From Cladopsammia gracilis (taxonomy: Eukaryota > Cnidaria > Anthozoa > Scleractinia > Dendrophylliidae), in the NCBI GenBank assembly GCA_022457155.1, contig JAJGOT010000363.1, positions 214,001-278,000 on the forward strand: a stretch of 64,000 bases of DNA, written 5' to 3'. Shown here piece after piece: positions 51,076 to 64,000 of this stretch (positions are counted from its first letter, which is position 1; every line of letters begins with the position of its first letter). A program made the position numbers and the translations under genes. The notes under the pieces are model-generated. The model did not search any database. It saw nothing but the letters and a program-made list of their open reading frames with translations, and had not been told where the DNA came from.

Positions 51076-54000
51076 ATGTGGAGAGCAGGTCTTGATACAA
51101 AAGGGGTCGGTAATGATGGGGATGATGATGACTGGGAGACAGATCCAGACTTTGTGGTGAGTATTAGCTCGTATTTATGGCTGTTTGACTCTCGGAATCA
51201 TTCAGAGGAATTTAGAAATAAGCTTAGTTTCAGTCAAGCTCAGGCTCATTGTTTTTCTTGACCCCTTTGATCCATATCGTATGATTAAAATGAAGTGTTG
51301 TGATGCATCTCCGGCCGTCTACATGTGTATTGTTCTTACTTGCAGCGAGTACCATTCCTTTATGTACTCCAAGACTAACCAATAAAATACTGTCAACCAT
51401 CTGACATTATTCTCTTCTAACAAAATGTTGAAAATCCAGTAGCACACATGAAGCTACTGCTTAACACCTTTCATTCTAATTTCACACTTCAGACATTTAT
51501 GTACAGTCTCAAAAGGGTAGAACGGTACTGACAGACTGTTCATTTGATTCTTAGAGTAAAAGAGTAAATTAGAACTGGTGTACAAAAGCAACAATTTCGG
51601 TAATAATGGTTACTTTATTTAGAATGATTAAATAAAGAACAGCTGATCAGCTAATCACATGATTAGCTGGCAGAAACTGGTGATCAGTAAATGTACATGT
51701 GTCTTTTACAGAGCTGGAGTTGGGCTAAAATATATAATCATGGCAATACTGTTACATGCTGATTATGAATTCAACATAATAGCCTATTTGTACCTTAAAG
51801 ATGCCTTTTGACTGGCTCACAGATGAGTTTGACTGTAGATTAGAGTTTTAAGTATAGTACCACAGGTTAGTGGTAGCCATTTATCTCCTTTAGTAATACT
51901 GGGACATCTTGCTCCAATAATAATTATGGAATAATTCTGTCTCAACACTGAACTCTAAAAAAGAAGAGGAGTAAGGACTATTGATCAGTGCTTCAACCTG
52001 TACATGTACACTGTAGATGAACATTTTACTCCTAAAATAACAGTCTACATTCAGTGTTGTTAGGGGTGCAACATGTTAAGAGTAAATTTTCCAGGGAGTG
52101 ATTAGACTGGATATCATTGATTAAGGAAAGTGCTGGCTGGACTGCACTGCTACTGTACCATAGATGAAGAATTTGAATTTCAGACAGCACAACACCCTGC
52201 AGGGTATTAAAATAACTAATTATATGAAGGTGTTGTTTCCAATACAGTTTGTTTTCTTTGACATCTTGATGTTTTCCTCAAGGCAAATCAGGTATAAGGA
52301 AAAACAAATTACATTTACACCTGTACATGTTGCAGTTAATTTTTTATTTCAGGTAATTTTTGTTTTTCCTTTGTTTCAAATTCATTAGCATAATTATATT
52401 ACCATACCCAAAAACAATGGAAAAATAAAAATTACCTCAGATAAAAAATTAACTACAACACACACATGTAGGTACTACACTGTACATGTAAGGTAGTTTA
52501 ATGATGGAAGAATCATTGTGTGTTTTCTCATACATGTATCTCATTATGCACATTGAGTGGTCACATCAAAGGGATAGATTTAGAAAGAAAATAATGATCA
52601 GGGATTACATTTTTTTTACAAAATTAATTGTCATTGCTCACATGAACAGGGTGGTCAGATTAATGTGGTTTTCAGATAAGAAAATTGCTTAACTTTTGCA
52701 GGACAAAAAAGTGCATACAACAACAAGGTTGTTACTCCATAGATTATTCTAAAAAAATGTTTCATACAGCTGTAACAGTGATGATGGCTTTACAGCCCTT
52801 TTTGAATCATGATATAATTGTCTACAGAATGATGTCTCTGAACAAGAACAAAGATGGGGGGCAAAGACAGTGGAGGGATCTGGACATCAGGAATCTATAA
52901 GGTAATGAAACAAAAATACACTTTATGTTTAAAGTACTGAAGATTGGGGGTTCAAATGAGCCCCTGTTTCTTTAGATAAGGAACTTTGCTCCACATTTGC
53001 CTTCTCCAGCTTGGTGAGTAACATCAAACAAAATACTGCAGGCAACACTGCAATGGACTAGCATCTTATCCAGGGAGGAGGGGTGGGGGTAAGGGAGGAG
53101 GGGTGGGGGCTGAGGGGGAGGGGGTGGGGGGAGTAGCAATACAGTAAACTCTCTCTAAACTGGACAACCTCAGGCCAGTTCTGGCTGCCCACCTTAGTAC
53201 AGAGAGTTAAGTCAACTGACAAACAAGAAAAATTAATAATCTGCCCTGGACCAGTCAACCATTGATGTCTGCTTTAGAGAGGTGTTGCTTTACACGCCTT
53301 ACAGGGGTGTCCACCCTACAGGGGTGTCCGCCTTACGGGGGTGTCCGCCTTCCAGGGGTGTCTGCCTTCCAGGGGTGTCCACCTTACAGGGGTGTCCGCC
53401 TTACAGGGGTGTCCGCCTTACAGAGGTGTCCACCTTATGGGGGTGTCTGCCTTACAGGGGTGTCCACCTTACAGGGGTGTCCGCCTTCCAGGGGTGTCCA
53501 CCTTCCAGGGGTGTCTGCCTTCCAGGGGTGTCCACCTTCCAGGGGAATATGAGAAGTGTTAAATGAGTTATAGCAGATGAAAAAACGATGCCAGTAATTT
53601 TTTGGGATTTGAAATTTATGATTGGAAGACGTTTGTTAGGTTTGGAATTTTGTGGTAACTGTTTTGGTGAGGACTTTTTTTGGGGCTGGCAAAAAGCTTA
53701 ACCTAACCTTTTTACAGTACAGCAGAGGTTTCATTAGAAGCCGGCAACTGGCAAATTTCGCTGGCTCCTTCCTAAATTATCGCCGCCTACTTTTCAATTA
53801 ATTTCACTGCCACTGCCATCTATTTTATAAATATTGCCACTTACTCTTAATTTTATTGAAACCCCTGGTACAGGGTGTCCCAAAAGTTCGTTCCTCTACT
53901 TTACCTGTAGGCCTGTATTTTATTCTGTATTGACTCATGTTATAGCCTTTGAATAAAAACTTTCACAAAAACAATGTAGTTTAATGCCGTTATTACTTAT

Positions 54001-57000
54001 GGGGTTAAATGTAGCAGGCTTTTTTTTTTTTTTTCATTTTCCCGCTAAATATGAGATTATAAATCGTGCGCATAAATACTTCTTGCCATTTTATGGCATT
54101 TCACAGCCATGAGTTGCTCTGAATTAATTGTCAGTGTTTTGCTTAGTGGCTTATAAAATGATTCCTCTCAAAGCCCAAAAAATCTCCTACAGTTGTATTT
54201 ATGAGCACAAGCATCTACTGTATACTAGATCTTCTGGTCTTTCTGTTCAACAAATCGCCATACTACTCCATTAATTCTAGTGTGAGACTAAGTGAAAACA
54301 AGTATGGGCTAGAGGAAAGGGCCAGAACATCAGCAAATTATGATAAGATAAATAATTTTTATTGGATGGTTGTGATTATAATGTTTAAGGGTTTTAAACT
54401 TTCTATAATTATTGTATGTCTGGAAGACCATTTTTGAAATGAATGTGATCCCGTGTTTTTAAATAAAGATGATGATGAACTAAAGCAACTACATGTATGG
54501 GATGGAGGGGCGGGAAAGTCAGTACAGACCAAGCATGAGTTCAGAGTTGTACAGCGTAGACTTAGGCAAACTAGTTCCAGGCTCCCCTCCTCCCCCAAGT
54601 TAAATGCAAATAAAAGGTATCTTACTACAAAAAGCGAATGTTGGGTAGTAAAATGGTCTTAGTTTTCCACGCTACAAGAATTATCACACTACATGCCGGA
54701 GCGGCTAAGAAATGTGATAAAAAATAATGGAGGCCACTCAGGCTACTGGTTAACTACATACGAAAATAGTGTACATAACAGTTAACAACTTCTGGTATTT
54801 TGATGCATATATTGCTTGTGAATCAAAAGTTATTTTTTAACATATCAGAGGAACGAATGTTTGGGCACCCTATATGTAAAGAGAAAAGGGACTTTTATAG
54901 CTATTAAATACTTTCTGAGCTCTGGATGCAGAGCTCTGGCTGTGTGGCAACTAAGTACAAGAATAGTGCAACTTCATCCATCATCATTCATAAGACTTCT
55001 TTCTTTTCAGTATAAAAGAACTAAGACAAGGAGTCACAACTGATCATAAAAAACTGAAACAAGGTAAGTTTAATTAACAATAACTTCAATTTACAATAAT
55101 TGAAGATAATACAGTGTACCTGTTGCAGGTGAAATCTGTTCTCAGTTTGAATCAGTAGTCAATATCAGTTAAATGTGTACCCAGTATTCAATCTAGGTAA
55201 GGTAACGTACCCTAGCCCTAACACAAAGCTAACCATCACCCCTAGGAAAATTACATGTAGAGATCTTGTGTTCCTTTTTAATTGCATTTCTGGATCTACT
55301 GAGCAGACTTAAATATCGATCGATTTGTTACCTTTGTCTCACATGACCGGTCTCATTCTCAGAATCCTACCCTTATGTTAAAACCTGTCTATTGTAAAAC
55401 CATTACTTTTCAGGTCTCTTGTTTTTAATCGGATTGTAAAACCCAGGGCCGAGTTGTTCAAAGCCTGATTAGCACTAATCCTGGATTAACTGCCAACAAA
55501 ACATATGAGTTGTCATGGTAATTAACCCTGGATTAGCGCTTATCGTCCTTCGAACAACTCGGCCCAGGAACACTATTTGCAGACTAGCTACTTCCGACAA
55601 ACTCTCCAGCCTAAGCATTTTTAAGAATTATCTGTGTGCTACCTACTTTTCTTTGTTAGATTCTCCTTTTGATGTTGACATGCCCTGCACTTGGTTCCTC
55701 TCTCGCCATTGCCCATGCCACCGTTCATAATTTACACTTTAATTACTGTTTTTTTTTGTGCTTTTATTAGATTTCATCGTTTAACTATTACATTTTAACT
55801 ACCGTTTTAAGATAATTTTTTTTTAGATTTTACTTAGCTTGGGGTGGCGCCCCGCATGAATCACGTGTCCCATTCGCGCTATTCCCCATTGGTCTCTTGG
55901 TCTCCTTCATGCTAGTATTGTCTTGTTTTATTTTATTTGTTATTATTGGACCAATAAATTTGTTAAAAAAAAAACAAGTAGATTTTTGTGTTATATTATA
56001 AGTTATTATATTTTTATATTATAAGTTGACCAGACTTTTTGAGTCTCAAAATTAAGATTTTATTTATTAGAGGTGTATAACAACATTCTTTAACTTTAGG
56101 GTGATGTAGAAAAGTGAGTCTTGTCTGTCAAACAGTGCGGCCAGAGCGCCTCCGAGACCAAAAATCAAATTGAACAATCTGCATCGAACACGTAATGCAC
56201 GAATGTGAGCATTGTGTTTATAAATTGTAAAATATAGCCTCAAATTGTCAAAGTACCTTTGTTAAAACAGTGCTCATTATCTTTGTCAGACATTTCAAAG
56301 CTTTTAGCAATGAAGGAACACCAAAGACGAACGAAAGAAACCAAAGAAAAGAGTCTGTAAACAAGCGGCCATCTTGGTTAACCTTAGTAGTAACCAGGCA
56401 AAACAAATTAATGTGCTCAAGAAATTTGCACAGTTACCGAGCTTGTTTTGGCCTGAATGACAGTGGGCAAACGAACATAGCCGTACTGAAAACTGCTGAA
56501 ACTGCTTTTTTTTAATACGCAATGAGCGCTTACCATTTGAATGGAATTTCCGGTTGGAATTTTCCGACAAATGGTACTGGACTTTCCTTACTGAAGGAAA
56601 CGAAACAGGAATGACCTGTACCATTTGTATTTTACCGAATGCTGAGAGGCACTGGGGGTGAAAAACAAAAACGACAGAGGGAAAAATTTTACTGGTAAAT
56701 ACTTTTATGAGCTTACCCTAAAACGCGATATGCTTTCAAGCCCTGCTACAATTCTCCAATTTTACCAGAACAATCATTTATTTATTTACTTATTTGCTCA
56801 AATTAACGCTAGAATTCCAGCTCTGATTCTTTGCTACGTACGACTACGTTTCAATTATGTGAATCGCTCATGCAGCAAGTGCGATTCGTAAAAGCTAAAG
56901 TAAAACAACTAACGGCAATCAAAAATGTCCAATCTTTCTAACCTGTAATTTCACAAACATGCTGTAGGAAATCTGTCAGTATAGCCGATGAAAAGTGGCA

Positions 57001-60000
57001 ATTTTCATACGAATAAACTCGGAGTAAATTTCCTTCTTCAAAGTGATCGGCCATCTTCGAGCTTCCTTATTTAGCGAAGAAGCCTGGTACTAGTGATGCA
57101 AACAAATGGTACAGAAAATAGGCCATTTCCGAGTTTCAAGGTATTTCCTTTTTCTCACTTTCACCGGAACGACCGGAATAGGCCATTTCCGAGTTACATT
57201 ATGCCTCATTGTCAAAGCGAGGCTAGGTGTACAACCTTTCATATGGAAATGAGTTTTTATTCAAATGCAAATAAAACTCATTTCCACATGAAAGGTTGTG
57301 CACCTAGCCTCGCTTTGACAGTGAGGCATAATGTAACTCGGAAATGGCCTAATCCGGTCGTTCCGGTGAAAGTGAGAAAAAGGAAATACCTTGAAAGGTA
57401 TTACCTTTTCCCCGGAAAATTTCTGTTGGGATGAACCATTCCATTTGTTTTTCCACCGGAACAACGGGTTTTTCCATACAATGGTAAACGCTCGATGATT
57501 CGATGGATAGAAGCAAAGTCTAGCTCACGTTTTGTCAAGCACATTGATTTCTGACTTACATGTTTGTATGTTTTTATTTTAAAAAAACTTTTTTCCCCAA
57601 AATTTGAGCTACAAAACTCGGAGTGCAGTTTATCTATGAGTGAGGCTTATACACCGGTACTTACAGTAATTATATTATTAATTATATATTATTGTTAAAA
57701 TCACTTTAAATGATATTTCATTAGTTCAATTGTTGATGTTTGTCTTATTTTGTTTCATTTCAGAGGAACACGAGAGTGGGTATCCTTTTTAACAATTCAT
57801 TTTTAGAGATTACATCAATGTTGATTGACAGCAAACAACATGCTTTGATTTTTGATCATAAAAGCTTGGTAACCATTCTAGTAACAGAGAGATGAATTGG
57901 TCCAGGAACTGTCACCAAAGGGAAATTTATATTAATATTATCTGATGTACTTGTACATGTAGATAAATTCTTAATACCAAACTTAGTTATTAAAGCACAT
58001 GTACCACCTACAGTGTATATAGGAATTTAGTCAGGTTATACTTTCATCTGCTTCAATCCTTAATGAATACATCAGCCCAAAAGCCTCTTATGGATATGGT
58101 GGAAAGTTTGGTGTTCAGAAAGATAGAATGGACAAGGTACAGTGTATGGCTTGCCAGTTATGTACTTCAATCTGTACATTGTAATGCTTATATTATGATG
58201 ATTGTAAAGAAATGCTGGGGAAATGAATCCTGTATGATTGTAGAGTTTCCACCCCTTCCTCAGCACTCCAATTCAAACTTTTGCTATCACAAAAATTATT
58301 ATGCAATATTGCAATTTTTGTCTTCATTTTTTCACCACTTGTTACAATCTTGCAAATGCCATTCTTTCCTGTATACGATCTATTGTTACATTATTTACAT
58401 GGAATTCTTACTTGTGTGACAGAGAATCTTGATCTTTTTTTTACATTGTAACTTTAATGTAATTTTCAAAATATTGCATTGGTCAGGCAAAGTGACACAA
58501 AACATTTTGCTGGGGTGTGGCCGACACCCATCACATACACTGTACAGTAGAGTGGATTTTGTTTCAAAGTTAGAAATAGTTTAATTCTTATTCTAGACAG
58601 TATGGAAAGTTAATGTTCATGGAAAGTTAAAACTCTGTTGGTTTTGATTTTTAGAATGTAGTTGGATGGGAGTATGAAGGGAAGGTTGACAAACATGCTT
58701 CACAAAAAGGTTTGTGTTATACACTTGATGAGTTTTTGTGTTTGCCAAATTGTTGCCTGATACATATTATCATAATAAAGAAGTTTGTATTTATATTGAT
58801 AACAAAACTTACTTCAACATGGTTAGAAATTAAGGAGCCAAGTTTTTTTTACAGCTGTCTCAATAGTTTAACTTTTACAACATGTGTTCATGTTGTGTGG
58901 CATTTTACAATGTATGCGCACTGACAGGCTGTGGAGAAAAGCTATTATTTATTGAATAGTTTTTGTGCCTACTGTGCATGCGGGTGGTAGACACTACTAA
59001 AACCAAAAGTTGTATTAACAAAAAAATGTAACAATGAAAGCTGTAATGATGATGCACCCGGTAAGAGACAAAATTGAAAAATTGGCTATTGAAGAAGATT
59101 AGACCAGGTGACAATTAGGGCTGCATGTGACAGCCACTTATGTTAAGAAAGTCACTGCTTATCCTCCAGGTGAGTAGTAGACCTAGTAGACCAAGTAGAG
59201 TTGTTTTCATCTTTATAGAAAACTCATACTTGTCCAATACTCTGACAAATTTATGCATAGCATTGTACTGTAATACATTGTGCTGTATTGTGCCATTCCA
59301 GAATGTATTGTTAATTAAACTATTGTTATGGTCATATAATACAATGCTATGCATAAATTTGCCCGAGTATGGGGCAACCCTAAGAAAGGGGAAGACCTGG
59401 TAGACCCTAAAATTGTTGAATTAAATGTACTTCCAAAAATGTAGTAGCATCTCATGATGCAGTAGACACATGTTCCCCAATGGGAATCAATTTTTATACT
59501 TCTGCTGAAATCATTTTGAAATTGACTGGTGATCATGTAGGATTAACCTGTTGTGATCATGTAGGATTAACTTGTTGCGATCATGTCATTTCAGTCATCT
59601 TAATTCGCAAAAAAATGTTCAACAACAACAAAAAGTCTTTATTTTCAGAAACACAGTAATGTTACATTTTAGCTGCCCGCGTTTAGCAAAGGCTATTCTA
59701 GGCGGGCAGATTAAAGAAAAGTACACAGAGAAAGTTATACCTTTTTACAATTGAAGGGGTGAGTGGAATAAAGCCCTAAGTGAATTCTGATCAACTGCTA
59801 GATTCTCCTTACAGTCTGTCTTGTATATGCTCATGTAACAAAGGGAGAATTTGGCTATAGATCAGGAGTCACTTAGGGCCTTATAAAAAAATCTCCAATC
59901 CACAAAATAAAACTCCTGCAAAAATTTCATGATACATGGTAGGCTGTTTTGGCCAGTTGACAGTTGAGATTCTGCATCAAAAGTATGGTTAAACAGTGTG

Positions 60001-63000
60001 TAATATTTAATGTTAATTTTGTGGTAGATTATTCAACTGGTTTTGGTGGCAAATATGGAGTGCAGAAAGACAGAGTTGATGAGGTCAGTTCACTCACATG
60101 GCTTTTATTTACTCTTACTTGTAGCAGTATCCTGTAGCTATAGTGTAGCTCAAATGGGAAAAACTTGCATTTAATTTGTAAAAATATGGCAAACTCAAGA
60201 GTTTGGTAATAAGAAACATACATGTACATGTACAAACTACTAGAATCATTGTACTGTATGTGTACCTAGTACTGATTTGTAATAATAATTTATCTACTTG
60301 TTTCTATGTTCATTTAAGGCAGCAGTTGGCTTTGAATACGAAGGAAAAACTGAAAAGCATGAATCGCAAAAGGGTGGGTACATCATGTGCTTAAGGAATA
60401 AAGTGTACGTAGTTTCATTACACTTGCTTCAGTTTACTTTTGATAAATTTATGGAGAAAAATTGAATAGTTTACATTGTTTTATTTTTGCTCAAGATTTT
60501 ATCTTCTGTTGTTAAATATATGTACACTGTATGTTTAATTTGAAACAGATTATTCAAAAGGATTTGGTGGGAAATATGGAGTTCAGAAGGATAGAGTTGA
60601 CAAGGTAAAATATTGACTTAGAATTAATTTTATTAAATACTGGTATTAGCTACTGCATGAGTCAGCCGCAGTGTTAATTTACAATGCAGTTATAGTTCCA
60701 TTGTTCCATTTCAAAATGTTTGAAAATATTTTGAAACGTAAAACATGCCCCAGACAACATATTTAACTGAATAAAATGTTGCAAGGTGATAATCAGACAT
60801 TGTCAACAGACCCAGCTAAAGAATTGGATACGAATGCTTGCAAGTACAAATACAAGACTTTATATTTGACTGGGCCTTTATAAAATTGTAATAAGAAAAT
60901 GTTAAAAGCACATTTTAAGAATGAGTCATTGAGAAAAGCAATTTTCAAGAACATATTTTATTTAATACCCACCTACTTTGGTCAGATTTACACCTACAGT
61001 TTACTGGTTATTGAAGTCACTCCTCTACTGTAGCAGTCTCAAGTTTTATGTCCCATGTATGATCTCATGACTTTGCCGCAGCCTTGCTTGCATCCCCTGC
61101 ACCTTCCAGCAGGATACATCATGTTAAACTTGCAGGTGACTTCTGTCATTTTCTTGTTGTACCCATATACAGGCTGCAGTAGGTTATGACTATGAAGGGA
61201 AAACAGCAGCGCATGTTTCTCAGAAAGGTTTGTTACATGATTTTACAGCGCAATCAAACTGAATCGATCTTGTTTGGATACTGGTTAACTTGAAATAGAT
61301 TTGTTGACAAGTTATATGTTTTTTGTGTTGTCTACAGATCACTCCAAAGGTTTTGGTGGCAAGTATGGAGTTCAGAAAGACAGAGTTGATAAGGTGACAC
61401 AAATTGAATTTTCAATTTTAGTAATGAAAAATAACAAAATTGGCTGACTCTTGACATTATTATCTTGATGCTAATTCTCTTTAAGGCAGCTGTTGGTTGG
61501 GAGTATGAAGGAAAAACAGAAAAACATGAATCACAAATTGGTAAGTATACAATGAAGTTCATGACTGTGTATATTTTATGTTATACAGTTTAGGTAGATA
61601 TCAGTTTTTTGGACCAGGTCAGGGAAGAAAAAAAGGATGAAGGTCAAAACGAAAATAAAAAAATAATCTACATCTATTTTAGCTTTGTGGTGCGCAGACA
61701 AAACTCCAACTTGCATGTTTCATGCTTTCTCTTGACAGGCAAGTATGGAACTGCATGCAGACAGAAAATTACAATAAAAAATATTTTTTTTCTCAAACAG
61801 ATTACTCCAAAGGATTTGGAGGCAAATATGGAGTCCAAAAGGAATTGGTCGATAAGGTTACTCTTGGTTTCTGTTTTGTATCTACATTTGTACTTCTGTG
61901 TGCTTTTCTTCTGCACTTGTGTTCTTTAGTTACATGTATGATACAGTCAAACCATGTTAACACAGACACCAAAGGGAGCATGGAAACTGTCCATATTAAC
62001 GGGTGTCCACTGTACGTATGTATGTACAGTATGTACTGTACGACCTGGACCGAGACTACTGTCCGTAATAACAGGGTGTTCGTGTTAATGGGTGTCTGTA
62101 AAGTGGGATTCCACTGTAAAGGTGTTCTTTAGTTACATGTGTGGTCATCATGGTTCATTTGTCTTGTTACTGCATTGTTGTGTTCTTTAGTTACATGACT
62201 GTATGATCATCAAGGTTCATTTTGTCTTTGTTAATGTTATTTTACAGGCAGCTGTTGGCTATGAGTATGAAGGAAAAACTGAAAAACATGAATCACAAAA
62301 AGGTGACATTTTAATAATGTCCAGGCTCAAGGTTCAATATTGGAGAAAGATATAACATATCTTCTAATGTTTCAGACAGACAGAAAGACACCTTTATTAA
62401 AAAATAAAATTCTATGTTCTCCCAGGGTAGTCCCTTCAGAGGGATAAAAAACCCTACTGCTCTGACATTTTTATATACAGTATGTACCTGCATAGACATT
62501 TATATTGTCATTAAGGCTTTAATTTTCGCATCATTCTGTCTCTCTAAAGACGTATTTAAGACTGATGAAGAGTATCCCTGAAACATCTGACTGTTTTTAC
62601 ACAGTTTTCAGCTGCACTTTATACAAACATACATTGTACATGTACACATACAAATTTTATTACTACAGTATGCATCATAAAAATAATAAATAATTGAGCA
62701 CTTGCTACACAGCAAAACATTTTTGTGCATTCAAACCACTGTTGCATTCTTTTAATAAAGTTCTATGAGCTTTGCTTTCCCAGATGGTTTTCATACTTGG
62801 ATTGCAATTAGCACATGTGTTCAATCTTTCTTTCTCAAACAGATTACTCCAAGGGCTTTGGAGGCAAGTATGGAGTCCAGAAGGAAAGAGTCGATCAGGT
62901 ATGTTTAAAGATTTGGTGTTAAATAATTCTGTATAAGCAGGTAGAGTATTATTGTGAAAGAGGTATATGTTATGTTTTCATACATGTAGCTCTTGAGTAT

Positions 63001-63709
63001 TTGAACCATCATTTTAGAGAAGGCCTGGGATACAACTGAGCTTGTTTAGTGAAGTTTGGAGTTACATTTATTTTATTTATTCAAAACATGCTGTTGTAGG
63101 TACATGATGTACATTATATTTATTAGTTTATTTAATTTGTTATATTTCTTGCTAGTCTGCCGTTGGTTATGAGTACGAAGGCAAGACCGATGCACATGCC
63201 TCTCAGAAAGGTTGGTTTATTTGTTGTCATGAATACTCATTCATTTTACTTGAATGTTGTTGTCATAAAATGAGGAGATGAATAGTTTCTGACAGTATCA
63301 GTAAACCTGAGTGTGTTTTGCATTTTGAAAAAAGTACATAACATACACATACTGTATTTTATTGAACCTCCCCACTGCAGATTACTCTAAAGGTTTTGGT
63401 GGCAAGTATGGTTTACAAACTGACAGACAGGATGCAGTAAGTATAAAAACCATCGTAAAAAGACACTAGTACATCTATGTTATTAGCTACACAGAATGAT
63501 AAAATCATCCTCAGTTTGAACCTATTAAAGAGCCTTAATAGCCTCTGGCGCATTTTTTCTTTTATTTACAGTCCATTAAGTGGCCTTCTGGTCGTTGTTT
63601 CACATGTTCTATTCTCTTACTTGGTTTTCCACTTCTCTTTAGGCTGCCGGTAGTTATGATGAAATGCAAGAAGTGAAATCAACATACCACACTGCAAAAC
63701 CACGCGCAG
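51076..63709 (+). CDS. CTTN: Cortactin (5' part, continues past the window)
   Basis: An actin- and Arp2/3-binding scaffold of the cell cortex. Eighteen exons with GT-AG sites and consistent phases: 51076-51156, 52828-52901, 55011-55063, 57764-57779, 58076-58136, 58655-58709, 60028-60083, 60319-60373, 60549-60604, 61173-61227, 61338-61393, 61486-61540, 61801-61856, 62248-62302, 62843-62898, 63156-63210, 63381-63436, 63643-63709. Together they give 339 codons. The N-terminus [10 protein letters not shown]...[12 protein letters not shown] holds the DDW motif that binds Arp3, then [20 protein letters not shown]. Six complete 37-residue cortactin repeats and a half repeat follow, as in vertebrate cortactin (HS1 has fewer). 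After the last repeat comes [19 protein letters not shown]. The Pro-rich linker and SH3 domain should lie downstream. The start is fixed by the conserved MW. Confidence 0.96.
53290..53545. repeat. 17-bp minisatellite in cortactin intron 2
   Basis: About 15 units of GGGGTGTCCGCCTTACA with variants (CCTTCCA, CCACC). Because 17 is not a multiple of three and the unit lacks stops, all three forward frames are open. These frames are artefacts. Confidence 0.95.
55443..55568. mobile_element. 125-bp MITE in cortactin intron 3
   Basis: GGGCCGAGTTGTTCAAAG and its inverse CTTCGAACAACTCGGCCC bound the element. The inverted repeat extends about 38 bp with mismatches (GCACTAATCC / GGATTAGCGC). Confidence 0.8.
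55569..55980 (+). mobile_element. 5'-truncated LINE 3' end
   Basis: A short frame ends [20 protein letters not shown]...[14 protein letters not shown] and stop, a typical last stretch of cnidarian LINE ORFs. A 3' tail with AATAAA and an A run (55,965-55,975) follows. Confidence 0.5.
56520..57495. mobile_element. Fold-back element in cortactin intron 3
   Basis: The outer ends GAGCGCTTACCATTTG and CAATGGTAAACGCTC are inverted. Inside, 57,136-57,261 and 57,270-57,394 form a near-perfect 125-bp hairpin with an 8-base loop. The frames over the two arms are shadows. Intron 3 ends at 57,763. Confidence 0.7.
61940..62120. mobile_element. Small TA-type MITE in a cortactin intron
   Basis: TACAGTCAAACCATGTTAAC at the left and TGGGATTCCACTGTA at the right resemble inverted mariner-like tips. 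The interior repeats GGGTGTCC-TGTCCGTAATAAC. It is related in sequence to the 17-bp minisatellite unit at 53,290. Confidence 0.45.
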
Positions 63710-63904
63710 GTAGAGTCATTTGTAGATTTGTTGGCTCCAGTTTGGCATAACTGGGTGCAGACACAGCAGCAATATAATTATGTGATGGCTTTATGATTGT
63801 TGGGGAAATGTTTCCAAAATGTGGCAAATGCATGGTATCCTAGTGGGGACTTCAAATATGCATTAATTTGATGAAACATGATTTACCAGTCTGCGCTGCT
63901 CTAT

Positions 63905-64000
63905 TTGTGGAGGTGCGGTGGTCCAGTGGTTTTGACCTGAGGGTTGGGGGTAACGAGGGGTTTTTAAGTTGAGGGTTGGGAGTCCCGGGGGTTAAGTTAA
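63905..64000 (+). pseudogene. tRNA-like A-box sequence at the window end
   Basis: GGTGGTCCAGTGGTTTTGAC matches the A box of the tRNA-like unit at 3771. No clear B box is present before the window ends. Probably a SINE head or decayed tRNA pseudogene in the intron after cortactin exon 18. Confidence 0.35.

Noticed and set aside
53262..53566. Three overlapping plus-strand ORFs with repeated [14 protein letters not shown] peptides
   Set aside because: They arise because a stop-free 17-bp minisatellite is open in all frames; it lies in a cortactin intron.

Overview
The window is eukaryotic, intron-rich, AT-rich DNA, most likely from a cnidarian and probably an anthozoan such as a stony coral. 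The evidence is a cortactin gene built from paired 55/56-nt repeat exons, a MECA-like class A GPCR on one exon, tRNA-Asp genes, hammerhead-ribozyme repeats of the Penelope type, R4/Dong-like LINE ends set in TAA microsatellites, and very many small inverted-repeat DNA transposons. No species can be named from sequence alone.

Layout. 1-5.1 kb: AT-rich DNA, a 240-codon unknown ORF (minus), a fold-back element with two tRNA-like Pol III promoters, and a hammerhead relic. 5.2-6.6 kb: a GC-tipped MITE and the GPCR (minus). 7.7-16 kb: repeat-rich, with hammerhead copies, LINE remnants of at least three kinds and two MITEs. 19.4-20.4 kb: a two-exon gene for a small secreted basic peptide, with a TATA box. 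23 kb: an unknown 194-codon ORF. 25.3-27.5 kb: two tRNA-Asp loci in inverted orientation around a 1.5-kb DNA element. 28-28.7 kb: a fold-back element.

29,198-50,534 is the most striking region. It is bounded by a perfect 15-bp terminal inverted repeat and a 6-bp target duplication (AAATCG). The sequence on its two sides joins into one repeat whose uninterrupted relative lies at 7,680-8,130. I read it as one giant DNA transposon of 21.3 kb. It carries two minus-strand genes. One is a multi-exon Cys/His protein (45.6-43.9 kb, possibly with a 5' exon at 50.1 kb). The other is a large protein with a Cys-rich region, a SAP-like motif and an NHL-like beta-propeller. This second gene is split at 41.3/30.5 kb by a second, 10.8-kb element with its own inverted ends (AGGACCCTCA, flanked by CATG). 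A 594-bp relative of the giant element, with the same type of end and its own 6-bp duplication (ATCTGT), is nested at 46.1-46.7 kb. A Tx1/L1-like LINE, a MULE-like element, a CACTA-like MITE, palindromes and a 90-bp tandem repeat fill the rest.

51,076 to the window end holds the 5' two thirds of cortactin (plus): the acidic N-terminus, a 16-nt microexon and 6.5 cortactin repeats in 18 exons. The linker and SH3 domain lie beyond the window. Its introns carry a 17-bp minisatellite, MITEs and LINE ends.

The host genes (GPCR, secreted peptide, cortactin, tRNA-Asp) show no sign of acting together. The giant transposon genes probably do act together, but their function is inferred only.
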